Positions 26,069-35,034 of a stretch of 40,199 bases of DNA are shown here, piece by piece; within the stretch, counting starts at the first letter, position 1, and the number at the start of each line of letters is the position of its first letter. The translations under genes were made by a program, and so were the position numbers. The stretch comes from a virus. The notes beneath the pieces are model-generated. The model was not told the origin of the DNA, searched no databases, and was given only the letters and a program-made list of their open reading frames with translations. The stretch spans positions 1-40,199 of the IMG/VR virus record IMGVR_UViG_3300012936_000050. One strand, written 5' to 3'.

Positions 26069-27259
26069 TCAGCTAACGGGGTTAGCACCAGACATATCTT
26101 TGGCAATCATGCCAAACAGAGCGCGGTCGTCAAGACAAACGCGTCCTTCTTCAAGAGATCCGTAGTATCCGATCTTTTGTTGACGTACGCTGTATTGGTC
26201 GTCAGCAAGGAGACTCATTTCAGTTCCACTCTCTGCGTCGAGAGCAACAACCTTCATGAGAGAATCCATAGAACGATCCAATCCAAGCATAAGCTCTTCA
26301 GCAGAGCCGTCAGTAAGATCAGAGGAAACTGCATCAAACACCTTGTTGAACTTTTGTCCAACACCCATTTCATTGATTTCCATGATGTTAACACCATAGA
26401 ATTCAGGGATACCGGCATTGTTGTAGATAGCGTTTCTCATCTCATCTGTTGCAGGAATTACTCCAGCAGCAGGATTCGCTACAGTTACGGAACCTGTTCC
26501 GCCACCTGAATCTGTTCCTGCAGGAATATCAACTGCAGCAGTTGTGGTTGTACCAGCACCCTTCGTATTGATCGGGTTATAAGCGATCGTACGAAGTTCT
26601 TGTACAACTTCAGGAGAAACGATAAGATCGGTAACTCCGCCACGACGAGCTGTTGGGGAACCACCACTCCAAGAAGTGTGAATCCTCTTAGCAAGCGTAA
26701 GCATGCGGTTGAAATCATCAAGAAGAACTCGACCGTCAACACCACAATCAATGATGTGCTTGTCGCCATTGGTTTTTGCCTTGGCAAGAGCACCCATGAT
26801 AAGGTTAGCGGAAGTTCTTTCTTGCTTCAGAAGAATTTCCTGAGCTACACGAGCAAAGGTTTTTCCAACTACGTCCATACGAGACTTAGAAGCAAACTTG
26901 CGATCAAAAGAAACAGCACTATCTAAACGATAGGTTGTAACCTTCATTTCGCTGAAGCTAGGCTGTACGGTACTGGTTGGCAGACCGCCGGGAACCGACT
27001 GGCTGTAAACCTGAACGTAGTCTTCATCAACGATATCCGAATACAAATCCAAAGGAATGCTGGGATTGTCGTCTGGGCTGAAGCTTAGTGTTTTGAAAAG
27101 ATTGCTGATTGTAGGAGCGTTATTAATAACTTCTGCAAGTACAGGTGCAAGAAATGCGGCTAATGCGGCTTGTGCCTCATAAGCGGTGTCCCTGTTTTTG
27201 GAAGCCATAGCTTTAACTAGCTCGACTTGCTCTTCAGTTCGTTTAAGAGTAATATTCAT
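26069..27259 (-). CDS. Major capsid protein, HK97 fold, 396 aa
   Basis: Forms the icosahedral shell. The length, the helical N-terminus without a long delta domain, the central beta/alpha P-domain (TDLIVSPEVVQELRTIAYNP), the stretch EFYGVNIMEINEMG and the C-terminal QQKIGYYGSLEEGRVCLDD fit HK97-type major capsid proteins of large phages. The gene lies after the protease-scaffold and decoration genes and before a strong terminator. Codons look more optimised than in neighbouring genes (many AAG, GTT, CGT, C-ending), as expected for the most abundant protein. A GGAAAAAA run upstream may serve as ribosome site. Assigned by sequence character and order; no residue-level match could be run. Confidence 0.85.
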   Translation of the reverse strand: MNITLKRTEEQVELVKAMASKNRDTAYEAQAALAAFLAPVLAEVINNAPTISNLFKTLSFSPDDNPSIPLDLYSDIVDEDYVQVYSQSVPGGLPTSTVQPSFSEMKVTTYRLDSAVSFDRKFASKSRMDVVGKTFARVAQEILLKQERTSANLIMGALAKAKTNGDKHIIDCGVDGRVLLDDFNRMLTLAKRIHTSWSGGSPTARRGGVTDLIVSPEVVQELRTIAYNPINTKGAGTTTTAAVDIPAGTDSGGGTGSVTVANPAAGVIPATDEMRNAIYNNAGIPEFYGVNIMEINEMGVGQKFNKVFDAVSSDLTDGSAEELMLGLDRSMDSLMKVVALDAESGTEMSLLADDQYSVRQQKIGYYGSLEEGRVCLDDRALFGMIAKDMSGANPVS

Positions 27260-27287
27260 TATATATTTTTTCCTTTTCGTTTAAAGA

Positions 27288-27941
27288 TTAGCAATCAATT
27301 TGCACAACTGCATATTTTCCGGAGAAAGCGTCAACAGAAGCTCCCTTGCCGTCAGCTTGGCGTTCGCCTGTGGCGAGAACCTTACCAACAAAGCGCTCAC
27401 CAGAAACTGCTGAGGTAGCTTCGCATTTCCCGTTAGCAGCAACTTTAAGCTTTTTGCCGGGAGCAACGTCACCCCAAGTAGAGTTCTTGATAGCACTTTC
27501 ATGCAGAGTGAAAATACCCTTTGTTGCGACAGGAACAGCCTGTCCCGGAAGAACTGCATAGTTCTCAAGGGCTTTTTGAGGATAGTAGAGAAGCTTTTCG
27601 TCATTCTCATCCTTTAATGCGGTTTGATAGAGCGTAATACCCAACGGAGAATCTGTAGCTCCGGCGAGTTCCACTGTATGAGGAACCGAAGGATAAGCAT
27701 TTCCACCCACGTGTGGGTAGGATGTTTTACCCAAGTAGCTACTATCAGCGTACTCGATCGGATCCTTATTCAGGTCAGCGCTAGCAACTTTAACAAAAAC
27801 TCCGGCGTGAGCTTTATGTCCTGTAATGTCGTCATCAAGCTTTTCAACCAAATTAACATTGGCTGCGCCTGTAGCAAACGAGAACATGTTCACAACGTTA
27901 TTTTCGTCGTACTGTCTGAATGGTAATATTCTGAGTCCCAT
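27288..27941 (-). CDS. Probable capsid decoration protein, 217 aa
   Basis: The protein is beta-rich and soluble, and ends in a compact domain with small strands (GQAVPVATKGIFTLHE, APGKKLKVAANGKC, ERFVGKVLATGE, KYAVVQIDC). That strand set, with its PG-K-L--- turn, resembles the beta-tulip/decoration folds of lambda gpD-like and related head proteins. It sits directly before the major capsid gene and shares its optimised codon use. No Shine-Dalgarno site is visible before the ATG. A role in cementing the capsid is inferred. Confidence 0.65.
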   Translation of the reverse strand: MGLRILPFRQYDENNVVNMFSFATGAANVNLVEKLDDDITGHKAHAGVFVKVASADLNKDPIEYADSSYLGKTSYPHVGGNAYPSVPHTVELAGATDSPLGITLYQTALKDENDEKLLYYPQKALENYAVLPGQAVPVATKGIFTLHESAIKNSTWGDVAPGKKLKVAANGKCEATSAVSGERFVGKVLATGERQADGKGASVDAFSGKYAVVQIDC

Positions 27942-27955
27942 TTTATTATTATTGT

Positions 27956-29590
27956 TTAGTATTGAACAGAAACGCTATCTTTGAACGCACCCTTGAACTT
28001 TTCAGCCCAAGTTTCCGCTTCCTCAGAGAGAGATTCGTTAGAGTTTGAAATTTCAGTATTTGCGGCTTCAGCTTGCTCTAAGGCTTCCTCGACAACTTCT
28101 TCAGTAGTTTCTTCAGCTACTTCTTCAGAGGTAACTTCGGAAGCCACGGAGGTTTCTCCGGATTCCATTTCCTTAAGCTTAGCTTCTAAAGCTGCTTGTA
28201 ACTTTTCTTGAAAAGCTTGTTCTTGCTCTTCTTTGTGCGCTTTGTTTTTGTGCTTCCACACTTGATCAAAGCGAGTACGGTATTCAGCAAAAGCTTCTTC
28301 AGAGACGTCTAGCTGGTTTAATTCTTGAGCGATGATAGTTTTATCTTCGTCCTCAAGATCAAACTCAGAATCGAGAGCTCCCATTCTTTCATTGAATGCA
28401 GCTTTCACAACTTCTTGAGCCTTAGCGTCTTCTAGGTCTTGAACCTTGTCGGTAGCTTCCTTAAGCTGAGCCGCAAGATCTTTAACAGAAGCCTGAAGCT
28501 CTTCTTGCTGTTTAATCAATTCCTTCTCAGCGTTTTGGGCCTGCTCGAGTTCGGCTTGATACTGCTCATCCTTTTGCTTAATAGCACTAGTGAATGTCTC
28601 AGTCATAGAAGCGACAGCTTCTTTATCGAACTTATGCTGGTCCAATGCGGCTTTGAATTCTTGAATTATTTCTTGTGATTCCATGATAATATTTTTGTTA
28701 TCTGATAAGTTTACCCATTTTTTATCGTTCTGGGAAATTTTTTTATTTTCTTTTGTTAATAAAGGGGTTAAAAAGTTTTTATTAATTTCTATTTTTTCTA
28801 CATTAGAATATGATTTTAGAGTCTTTTTTTCTTTCTTTGTTATGAGGCCTTTAACGTCTGCAGCAGGGGTTGCGGTAAATCCAATGCCCAGAGGATATAC
28901 ATCTCCAACCACTAGTCTATTTACCTTTGTACCGTCTTTCATTTTTCCTGCACCGCCTTGAGTAACAAGATACTGAGACAGCTCTTCGACTTGTCCTTCG
29001 TCGGAAATTAATTCTGCTTCAGTAAGATCATCACTACCCAGAGCAATAAGATATTCATTGAAGCCCAACTCCCAACTTGCGGAAACCATTTGATAGTTTT
29101 CGTGCTCGGGATCACTGCTATCATTAATCAAGTTAGCAAAATCTGAATTGACTATTCTATATACTACCGCAGCGAGAGATATATGAAAGGGAGAATAAGT
29201 TCCTTTAAGTTCTTCTTCGGGAATCAATTCAGAACTTTCTTGTCCATAGGCAGATATCCCTGCATTAACAATATGTCCCACAACTCGTGAGCGGTCATGC
29301 TCAATATTTGTAGGCTTATGAATAAAGTAATCTTTTATAGCAAGAGCGGTATTTGTCTCTATACCATCCCCGTTATTATTAAATTTATTTGCAACTGCTG
29401 CATTAAAGGCAACTCCCAATAAATCAATATTTCTGCCCAAATCAACTTCTTCAGGAATTAAAGGCTGAAGGGGATCTAATGATGCAAGTGAAATATTATT
29501 CTCTTCTCCAACCTTAATTGAAGCCAAGGAATTTTGGCTAAACACAGTAGTATACTTAAATGGAGATTTACTTTTGTTATATGACTTCAT
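27956..29590 (-). CDS. Prohead protease fused to scaffold-like domain, 544 aa
   Basis: Residues 1-260 look like a phage prohead maturation protease: FIHKPTNIEHDRSRVVGHI carries H91 and H98, and MVSASWELGFNEYLI carries S170/S172, compatible with the His-Ser arrangement of the S78/U35-type fold. Residues about 303-544 are a long charged coiled coil (KDEQYQAELEQAQNAEKEL) ending in a Glu-rich tail, typical of a scaffold. The two parts are joined by a Lys/Asn-rich linker. An ATG at 28684 (M303) could give a free scaffold, as Nu3 is made inside lambda C, but I see no Shine-Dalgarno site there. It lies between portal and decoration genes, where protease and scaffold genes are expected. Confidence 0.72.
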   Translation of the reverse strand: MKSYNKSKSPFKYTTVFSQNSLASIKVGEENNISLASLDPLQPLIPEEVDLGRNIDLLGVAFNAAVANKFNNNGDGIETNTALAIKDYFIHKPTNIEHDRSRVVGHIVNAGISAYGQESSELIPEEELKGTYSPFHISLAAVVYRIVNSDFANLINDSSDPEHENYQMVSASWELGFNEYLIALGSDDLTEAELISDEGQVEELSQYLVTQGGAGKMKDGTKVNRLVVGDVYPLGIGFTATPAADVKGLITKKEKKTLKSYSNVEKIEINKNFLTPLLTKENKKISQNDKKWVNLSDNKNIIMESQEIIQEFKAALDQHKFDKEAVASMTETFTSAIKQKDEQYQAELEQAQNAEKELIKQQEELQASVKDLAAQLKEATDKVQDLEDAKAQEVVKAAFNERMGALDSEFDLEDEDKTIIAQELNQLDVSEEAFAEYRTRFDQVWKHKNKAHKEEQEQAFQEKLQAALEAKLKEMESGETSVASEVTSEEVAEETTEEVVEEALEQAEAANTEISNSNESLSEEAETWAEKFKGAFKDSVSVQY

Positions 29591-29594
29591 GTGA

Positions 29595-29604
29595 TTTGTT
29601 ACAC
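29595..29604 (-). promoter_or_regulatory. GTGTAA box before protease-scaffold gene
   Basis: GTGTAACAAA lies 4 bases before the ATG at 29590. It is the most divergent member of the set beyond the GTGTAA core. There is no Shine-Dalgarno site. The gap to the portal stop is only 29 bases. Confidence 0.45.
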
Positions 29605-29619
29605 CAATTAAAAAGAATA

Positions 29620-31581
29620 TTATTTTTTATTAAATTTTTTACTGTGATATAATAGTGCCGCAGAATAGGTATCCAACTGATGCTCTACAGAAATATTATT
29701 AATTTCAGTAATAGTTTCAAGTGAAATAATACTTTTTGGATTTTTTATTAGGCGATCCGCATTTTTACTCCAAGTTCCAAGTTCAGAAGAGGTTATGACA
29801 GATTCGCACAAGCGATCTAACAAATCTTTATGTTTTTTAGTAAATCTCTTTATTTGGTTTTCTTTTTTCAACTTGGCCATCGTAGTTTGCCTAAAAGCAT
29901 CTGTTTCTTTTATTACGTCCTGAATATAGTCTACGCTATATAAATCTTTTTTTGCACTAGCTTCTTTAGGTATGCCTGATGTACCAACAGGTCTTCCTGC
30001 AGATTTTGGCGTGGAATTATTATTTGGCTGTTCGGCGCCAGTCATCATGGGCACTCCGCCAACTAAAGGATTGTAATAACCTTTTTCTCTTTCTTCTACG
30101 AAAGCTTCTTGTGCGGGCTCAATCAATTCAGAATCAGGAAAAATTCCTGTTTTAATAACATCAATACCTTGTTGAGGAGTCAGCACTCCAATTTCCATCA
30201 ACCTAGTAGTAACTCTTTGTAGTTGAGTTTCATCCTTAACGTTAACCTCTTCAAATCTAGCAATAGGAGCTTTTTTCATTCCTAGGTTTTTGCATAATTG
30301 ATCGATTTCTGGCTGCAAGAATTGATGCAAGAATGCATTTCTTGATTCCTTAAGCCTTTCTAGAAATATTTCAGCTTTTACTGCTGTATTAGAAAACTTT
30401 TCTTGTCCAACAATAATATTCTGAAGTCCCTCTTTAATATCTTGATTTACAATTTCATATTTTTCCGGTCCGAGAACTTTGTTAATTTCAGGAATAACAA
30501 ACTGGGCTTTGGTTGTATAATCACTAACTAAAACTCTACCAACGCTTTCGTTTTGAAATAAGCTCTGCATAGCAACAAGGTTCTTAGGGTTAACTCCTCC
30601 CTTGTCAGGCTCGGCGCCCATAGTAATTAGTAAAATTACATTTTCAATAGTTCTAGTAATTGCCTGATCTATTTTCTTTAGCTCAAGCTTAAAATTAATA
30701 TCATCCAAAACAGGAAAACCAAAAGGTATTGCAAAAGGTTCGTAATCTTGCTTTTTATAAAAACAATAACGCAAATACTTTGGATCTAAATCAACTTTTA
30801 TACCATCTCGAACATATCCACCTCGTTGAATTTTATCTTTTGCCTCAGGAGACAGAGCTTTATAAATTTCTCTATCAGAGTCAGTTTTTGGATTTTTTAA
30901 TCTCTCTAATTCGTATTCACTTAATATTTTTTGATACAATGAAGTAGAAAATGATGAACTATGTTTTCTTACAATATCGTATGGGTTAATTATAATATAT
31001 TTTAAAGGCAATTCGTTTTTAGAAATAACAGAAAGTTTTTTTGAAAAATTTTTAAAGTCTCCTAATTTAAATTTACCTTGGATAGTATATAAGAAAACGT
31101 TTCCAGACCTATAGTACTCTCTGAAGAATTGGTCTTTTAAGGCCCACATATTTATTTTTTTAAACCAAGTTTCAATAAAGTTTTTAGAGACCGCTGTTCC
31201 TCCTTCAAGGACTAGCTCAGCATTAGAAAATTCTGCCATGATATCAATCGCATTTCGAAAGATAGAAACATTAGCGTAAGCCTTTTGGCATAGCTCGATA
31301 GATTCTTGTATATGTATACCACCCTTGCTATATGAATAAGGAAGCATACCTTTTCCGATATTATCATACGTAGCTCCTTTGTCTGAATTTGTCGCAACAT
31401 TTCTGCGTCGGGTTGTTGTGTTTCTAGCGGCGGCTCCTCTTGAGGCTACAGATTCATAAAATCCTTCCCCCGCAAGCTCTGGAGTCCAAGCTGCCTGACT
31501 CTCCATAAATGACGGAACTGGAGCATTTTGTTCAAATTTCTTCCAGTAGTCTGACTTTTTGGTATATTTTCTTTTGCTCAT
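29620..31581 (-). CDS. Portal protein, 653 aa
   Basis: Forms the dodecameric ring at the capsid vertex through which DNA enters and leaves. Supporting features: a basic, flexible N-terminus; an early helical/beta part (NVSIFRNAIDIMAEFSNAEL, then FFREYYRSGNVFLYTI); a central part with KYIIINPYDIVRK; and a C-terminal crown of helices with MEIGVLTPQQGIDVIKTGIF, a wording common in portals. Length and position right after the large terminase fit. A GTGTAATAAA box lies 5 bases before the start and no Shine-Dalgarno site is seen, so it appears to lead a head-gene unit. Confidence 0.85.
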   Translation of the reverse strand: MSKRKYTKKSDYWKKFEQNAPVPSFMESQAAWTPELAGEGFYESVASRGAAARNTTTRRRNVATNSDKGATYDNIGKGMLPYSYSKGGIHIQESIELCQKAYANVSIFRNAIDIMAEFSNAELVLEGGTAVSKNFIETWFKKINMWALKDQFFREYYRSGNVFLYTIQGKFKLGDFKNFSKKLSVISKNELPLKYIIINPYDIVRKHSSSFSTSLYQKILSEYELERLKNPKTDSDREIYKALSPEAKDKIQRGGYVRDGIKVDLDPKYLRYCFYKKQDYEPFAIPFGFPVLDDINFKLELKKIDQAITRTIENVILLITMGAEPDKGGVNPKNLVAMQSLFQNESVGRVLVSDYTTKAQFVIPEINKVLGPEKYEIVNQDIKEGLQNIIVGQEKFSNTAVKAEIFLERLKESRNAFLHQFLQPEIDQLCKNLGMKKAPIARFEEVNVKDETQLQRVTTRLMEIGVLTPQQGIDVIKTGIFPDSELIEPAQEAFVEEREKGYYNPLVGGVPMMTGAEQPNNNSTPKSAGRPVGTSGIPKEASAKKDLYSVDYIQDVIKETDAFRQTTMAKLKKENQIKRFTKKHKDLLDRLCESVITSSELGTWSKNADRLIKNPKSIISLETITEINNISVEHQLDTYSAALLYHSKKFNKK

Positions 31582-31586
31582 TGAGT

Positions 31587-31596
31587 TTTATTACAC
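31587..31596 (-). promoter_or_regulatory. GTGTAAT box before portal gene
   Basis: GTGTAATAAA lies 5 bases before the ATG at 31581, in the 62-base gap after the large terminase. The gap also holds the palindrome AAAGTACTTT (31632-31641) next to AAAGTTACTTT. No Shine-Dalgarno site is present. Confidence 0.5.
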
Positions 31597-31643
31597 GCGT
31601 TTTTATATAATAAAAGTATAAAGTTACTTTTAAAGTACTTTTT

Positions 31644-33515
31644 CTACTTTATGAATACGGGCGTAAAATCTAAATAAGTCGGCTTAATGTTAACATTTTG
31701 GAAATCATAATATAGCTCAATCATCCAATTACCAAGAACCAACGCAGAGTAGGAGTCTTTTCTTGTTTTCTCTGGCCCACCTTGTCGCTTCAGATTATCT
31801 GGCAAGTCAAATGTTTGAGTTCCTTGAGGAGAAGTTTTGATCTGAATTAGTGCGCACTCCGTTTTAGTTAAATTAAGCATATCGTACTGATGCTCGATAA
31901 AATCGATGATCTTTGCTGAAGATGTTTGACCCTCTTCGGCGTTTCTACTTAAAAATTTCAACTTTTGTATGGGTATTTTTTTTCTTCTCTGAATAGCATA
32001 GTCTTCGTCGATAGCTCTAGATGCAAACCATATTCTTTTATGATCAAAATTAGCTTGTAGTGATTCATTTGCCCTACGAATCCAGTCAGAATTTGGCTTA
32101 CGCAGAAAGCATATTTTTCTAGACTTTAAATTATATTGTTTTCTGGTTTCGGCAAGAACCGATTGGTAGTCACTCAAATCATCAAATTTTACATCTACAA
32201 CACCAAACTCAACTTTATCTTTTTTAAATAGACTACTTTCATTCACTGCATTAATAAATTGAACACCTCCCATGTAGTCGGCAACGATAGAAACAATATT
32301 AAATTTATCTAACAAATATTTAAAATAAAATATATGATCCTTAAGTCGAGTTCCTGCCATAGCATAACTATGGACTAAGGTTCCTTGTCTAGATTTATCG
32401 TCTAACTTTAATACGTGCATCGCAAAATCATCTGAGCTTTCGCTTTCTGCCCAGCTAGGGTCAATAGCAAGTATATATTTGGCATCAGGTTCTCCCGCAA
32501 TCTCTACGCATTGACCTTCTCCATCAGGAATTGTACATTCTGCCATTTTCGAAGTCTTAAAGTATCCACTACTATCATCAGTAAATACAGCGTTAAACTC
32601 CCTATCGAACTGGGATTGACTCATAGTTGCCTTAGATTGATTAATAAGATTTAAATCATACAATTGTTTTGGAGCGCAATCATAACTAAAATGCATGATA
32701 GCTCTACGAGCATTAGATCCATCCTTAGTGTCTACATGATTAGTAATTAACTCTTCAAAATTAGAATATAGTTTATATAAATATTCAAACTTATAACTAG
32801 CGGAAGAAAGCATGATTAATTTATTGTTAGGCCATCGATACCTCTCTTCTTCTTTCATTTTTCCTTGAGCAATCAGATCTGTCTCAAGATTAAATAAATC
32901 TTCTCTTTGAGTGGGGTTCTCCACGACAGATAGAAACGGAACAATAACTTCATTATAAATTCTTTCGGGCATCAATAACATCTCGTCAATAATGATTCGA
33001 TGAAAACGAAACCCCCGCAGTTTAGAACCGTCGCCCAGAGGTAAAGCTCTTATTCGGCTGCGCCCTATTTCCATCAGCCACTCGTCATTGCTTTTACTTT
33101 TTTTAGTTATACAGTTTGCGAGAAACTGCGCCTCGGGTTTTGATGCAATATCTTCGATTTTTTTAAATATTTGCTTAGACTGCCTAAATGATGCGGCGAG
33201 TATTCCAATCTCCATTCCCTGATTTAAAATCGCGTCCAAAAAGGCGTATATTCCTGTAGTAAAAGATTTTGACATACCCCGACTCCAAATACCCAAAAAA
33301 TAATCTGTTTCGAACATGGACTTAATTGCCATGTGCTGAAATGGAAATAAGTCGACGCCTGATAATAAACTCGTAGTAAATGTAATATTTTCTCTTAAAA
33401 ATTTATACAGCAATATTTTAGCCTCATTCTCTTCCAGAAACCCACACTCCAAAAGCATTTTATTTAAATCTTCCTTAGTAGGATTTTGAGGTTGATTACC
33501 TGCTTCCCAAACCAT
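31644..33515 (-). CDS. terL: Terminase large subunit, 623 aa
   Basis: The packaging motor ATPase and DNA-cutting enzyme. The ATPase domain has an early Q-like region (FPFQHMAIK), a deviant Walker A (WSRGMSKS, 77-84), Walker B with the catalytic acid (IIIDE, D177/E178) and a coupling motif (LSSASYK, about 236-242). The C-terminal RNase H-like nuclease has acidic residues at D352 (LAIDPSW), D413 (VADYMGG) and D587 (KDSYSAL). The start codon has an excellent Shine-Dalgarno site (AAGGAGG, 8 bases upstream) and overlaps the end of the nuclease gene by one base, so it is translated from a polycistronic mRNA. Confidence 0.95.
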   Translation of the reverse strand: MVWEAGNQPQNPTKEDLNKMLLECGFLEENEAKILLYKFLRENITFTTSLLSGVDLFPFQHMAIKSMFETDYFLGIWSRGMSKSFTTGIYAFLDAILNQGMEIGILAASFRQSKQIFKKIEDIASKPEAQFLANCITKKSKSNDEWLMEIGRSRIRALPLGDGSKLRGFRFHRIIIDEMLLMPERIYNEVIVPFLSVVENPTQREDLFNLETDLIAQGKMKEEERYRWPNNKLIMLSSASYKFEYLYKLYSNFEELITNHVDTKDGSNARRAIMHFSYDCAPKQLYDLNLINQSKATMSQSQFDREFNAVFTDDSSGYFKTSKMAECTIPDGEGQCVEIAGEPDAKYILAIDPSWAESESSDDFAMHVLKLDDKSRQGTLVHSYAMAGTRLKDHIFYFKYLLDKFNIVSIVADYMGGVQFINAVNESSLFKKDKVEFGVVDVKFDDLSDYQSVLAETRKQYNLKSRKICFLRKPNSDWIRRANESLQANFDHKRIWFASRAIDEDYAIQRRKKIPIQKLKFLSRNAEEGQTSSAKIIDFIEHQYDMLNLTKTECALIQIKTSPQGTQTFDLPDNLKRQGGPEKTRKDSYSALVLGNWMIELYYDFQNVNIKPTYLDFTPVFIK

Positions 33516-34459
33516 TATGCATCCTCCTTATTTTTTGTAGATTTATCAATGTAGTATTGCATATCGCAATCCCATATTTTATCACCAAGGGTTACGATCT
33601 TTGGAATAATTTCTTCAGACTTTGATCGACTGCCTGAAAATACAAATTGACAAACTCCAGCATAATCATGAGTTAAGACACGCATATTATGCCAAACGTA
33701 TTTTAAGTTAGATTTGTGTGCTGCAAAATTATTATTTCTTTTGATTTTTTCAATACTACTCTCTACAACAATAAACATGTAGCATCCAAAGTCTCTCGTT
33801 CTATCAAGTTCTTTTTTAAACCTTTCAAAGCCGGTGGTCATTGTAGATTTAAAATCTTGCTCGCTTTTCCTGTCAACGTAAGTATAGGCGTATTGATCTC
33901 CTGCGGCAGTATAATCCCCAAAATCTAATTTCATTATTGATTGACTAGGAAAGGAGAGAGGTTTTTGTTCTCTTGTATCAATAAATATTTTAGTGTCTTG
34001 GAAGTTCTCTGTAAAAAATTCTCTTGGAATCCTTTTGGTAAAAATCGGCGGTACTCCAACTTTTTCACATGCTGCGGAATAAGAGCCGAATAACATTTTT
34101 AAACTGTCTATTGGGGGCAGGTCTAATATCTCTAGCTCTAAATGATTTGGAGCCCTTTTAAGGCCTTTCTCGGCGACCCTAAGACTAATTTGCTTAATAG
34201 CGTATTTTTTTGCCTCTAAAGAGTCTTTGTTTTTTGCAAGCCATTGTATCATCTGCCATCTGGTAGAAAAGCTATTATTAAAGTAATCCTTTTTGTTTTT
34301 AAATGGAAGCGGCTCTCCAGTCAGTAAGTTTTTTCTGGGGTAGTATGTTGTATAATATTCGGCCATTGTAACAGAATGAGACTTCAGGTGGATATGAAGC
34401 CCCTTTTCTGAGTCAAATGCTTTATTGCATATCTTGCAAACTATACTGTTCTTGTCCAT
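33515..34459 (-). CDS. C2H2 zinc finger plus ERCC4-type nuclease, about 314 aa
   Basis: Residues 8-28 form a classic C2H2 finger (C8-x2-C11-x12-H24-x3-H28) followed by EYYTTYYPRKNLLTGEPLP. The middle has helical repeats around FGSYSAACEKVGVPP, like DNA-binding modules of phage nucleases. Residues about 158-300 are an ERCC4 (XPF/MUS81-like) nuclease: IDTREQKPL with D161 and E164, DFGDY with D182, and VDRKSEQDF with D196-R-K198. The family cuts branched or structured DNA; together with the terminase it may clear junctions before packaging. I chose the ATG at 34459; an in-frame TTG at 34483 is the alternative. The gene overlaps its neighbours on both sides. Confidence 0.82.
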   Translation of the reverse strand: MDKNSIVCKICNKAFDSEKGLHIHLKSHSVTMAEYYTTYYPRKNLLTGEPLPFKNKKDYFNNSFSTRWQMIQWLAKNKDSLEAKKYAIKQISLRVAEKGLKRAPNHLELEILDLPPIDSLKMLFGSYSAACEKVGVPPIFTKRIPREFFTENFQDTKIFIDTREQKPLSFPSQSIMKLDFGDYTAAGDQYAYTYVDRKSEQDFKSTMTTGFERFKKELDRTRDFGCYMFIVVESSIEKIKRNNNFAAHKSNLKYVWHNMRVLTHDYAGVCQFVFSGSRSKSEEIIPKIVTLGDKIWDCDMQYYIDKSTKNKEDA

Positions 34460-35034
34460 ATCGTCAGAGCGTATTTTGTCCAATCTTTCGGGGGAAGTCC
34501 TTCATGGGTAGACTCTCGGTTTAATTTTCCATCAACAATATTTTTCCACATTAATAATTTACCAGTTTTTGGCTTGATTATCGTAGAGAGTTTAGGGAAT
34601 CTGGTTTCCCCACCCCGCTCTCCTTCATTTAAATAAAATAAAAACGTAAAGCCTCTTTGCATTCTTGAGATAGGGCTGATGCTTGAGTATCTTAAGTATT
34701 CTTCTGGTAAAAAATCGTCATGGGCAGCATAATATTCTCCGGGAGAATATTTTAAGAATTGTGGAGTTTCTTGAAACGCAATATCCCGACCTGAAATTTC
34801 TGCACAATATTTTTGCAGTTCTTCAAGCGCGGGGTGTTTTTTGGGAGATATCCATGAAAGCTGATTGGTGCGAGTTTTCGACTGCTTACCCATGGTTCGG
34901 GCGGGCTTAAGCATAAGCTCTCCTATACTAATGATTTCTTTACATACGTTCGCGGGTATAACTTCTTCACAAGTGAATACTCCATCTTGAATTAAAGTTA
35001 TCCTTTTAGGTGATATATGTTTATACCGCGTCAT
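34441..35034 (-). CDS. 2-oxoglutarate/Fe(II)-dependent dioxygenase (prolyl-4-hydroxylase-like), about 197 aa
   Basis: It has the full facial-triad outline of the family: H105-x-D107 (YYAAHDDF), then RGGETRFPKL, a distal H177 (STHEGLP) and a 2-oxoglutarate-binding basic residue (K187, WTKYALTIW). Such enzymes use Fe(II), O2 and 2-oxoglutarate to hydroxylate protein side chains or DNA/RNA bases; the P4H-like layout favours a protein substrate, perhaps a virion or host protein. Related genes occur in many aquatic phages. I used the ATG at 35034. A TTG at 35049 with GGAAGG about 9 bases upstream would add five residues. It overlaps the genes on both sides, so it is part of the packaging operon. 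Confidence 0.83.
   Translation of the reverse strand: MTRYKHISPKRITLIQDGVFTCEEVIPANVCKEIISIGELMLKPARTMGKQSKTRTNQLSWISPKKHPALEELQKYCAEISGRDIAFQETPQFLKYSPGEYYAAHDDFLPEEYLRYSSISPISRMQRGFTFLFYLNEGERGGETRFPKLSTIIKPKTGKLLMWKNIVDGKLNRESTHEGLPPKDWTKYALTIWTRTV

Noticed and set aside
26063-28961. Plus-strand open frames opposite the capsid, decoration and protease genes
   Set aside because: They are antisense to confident structural genes, have no ribosome site or box, and their codon use looks like a mirror of the real genes.
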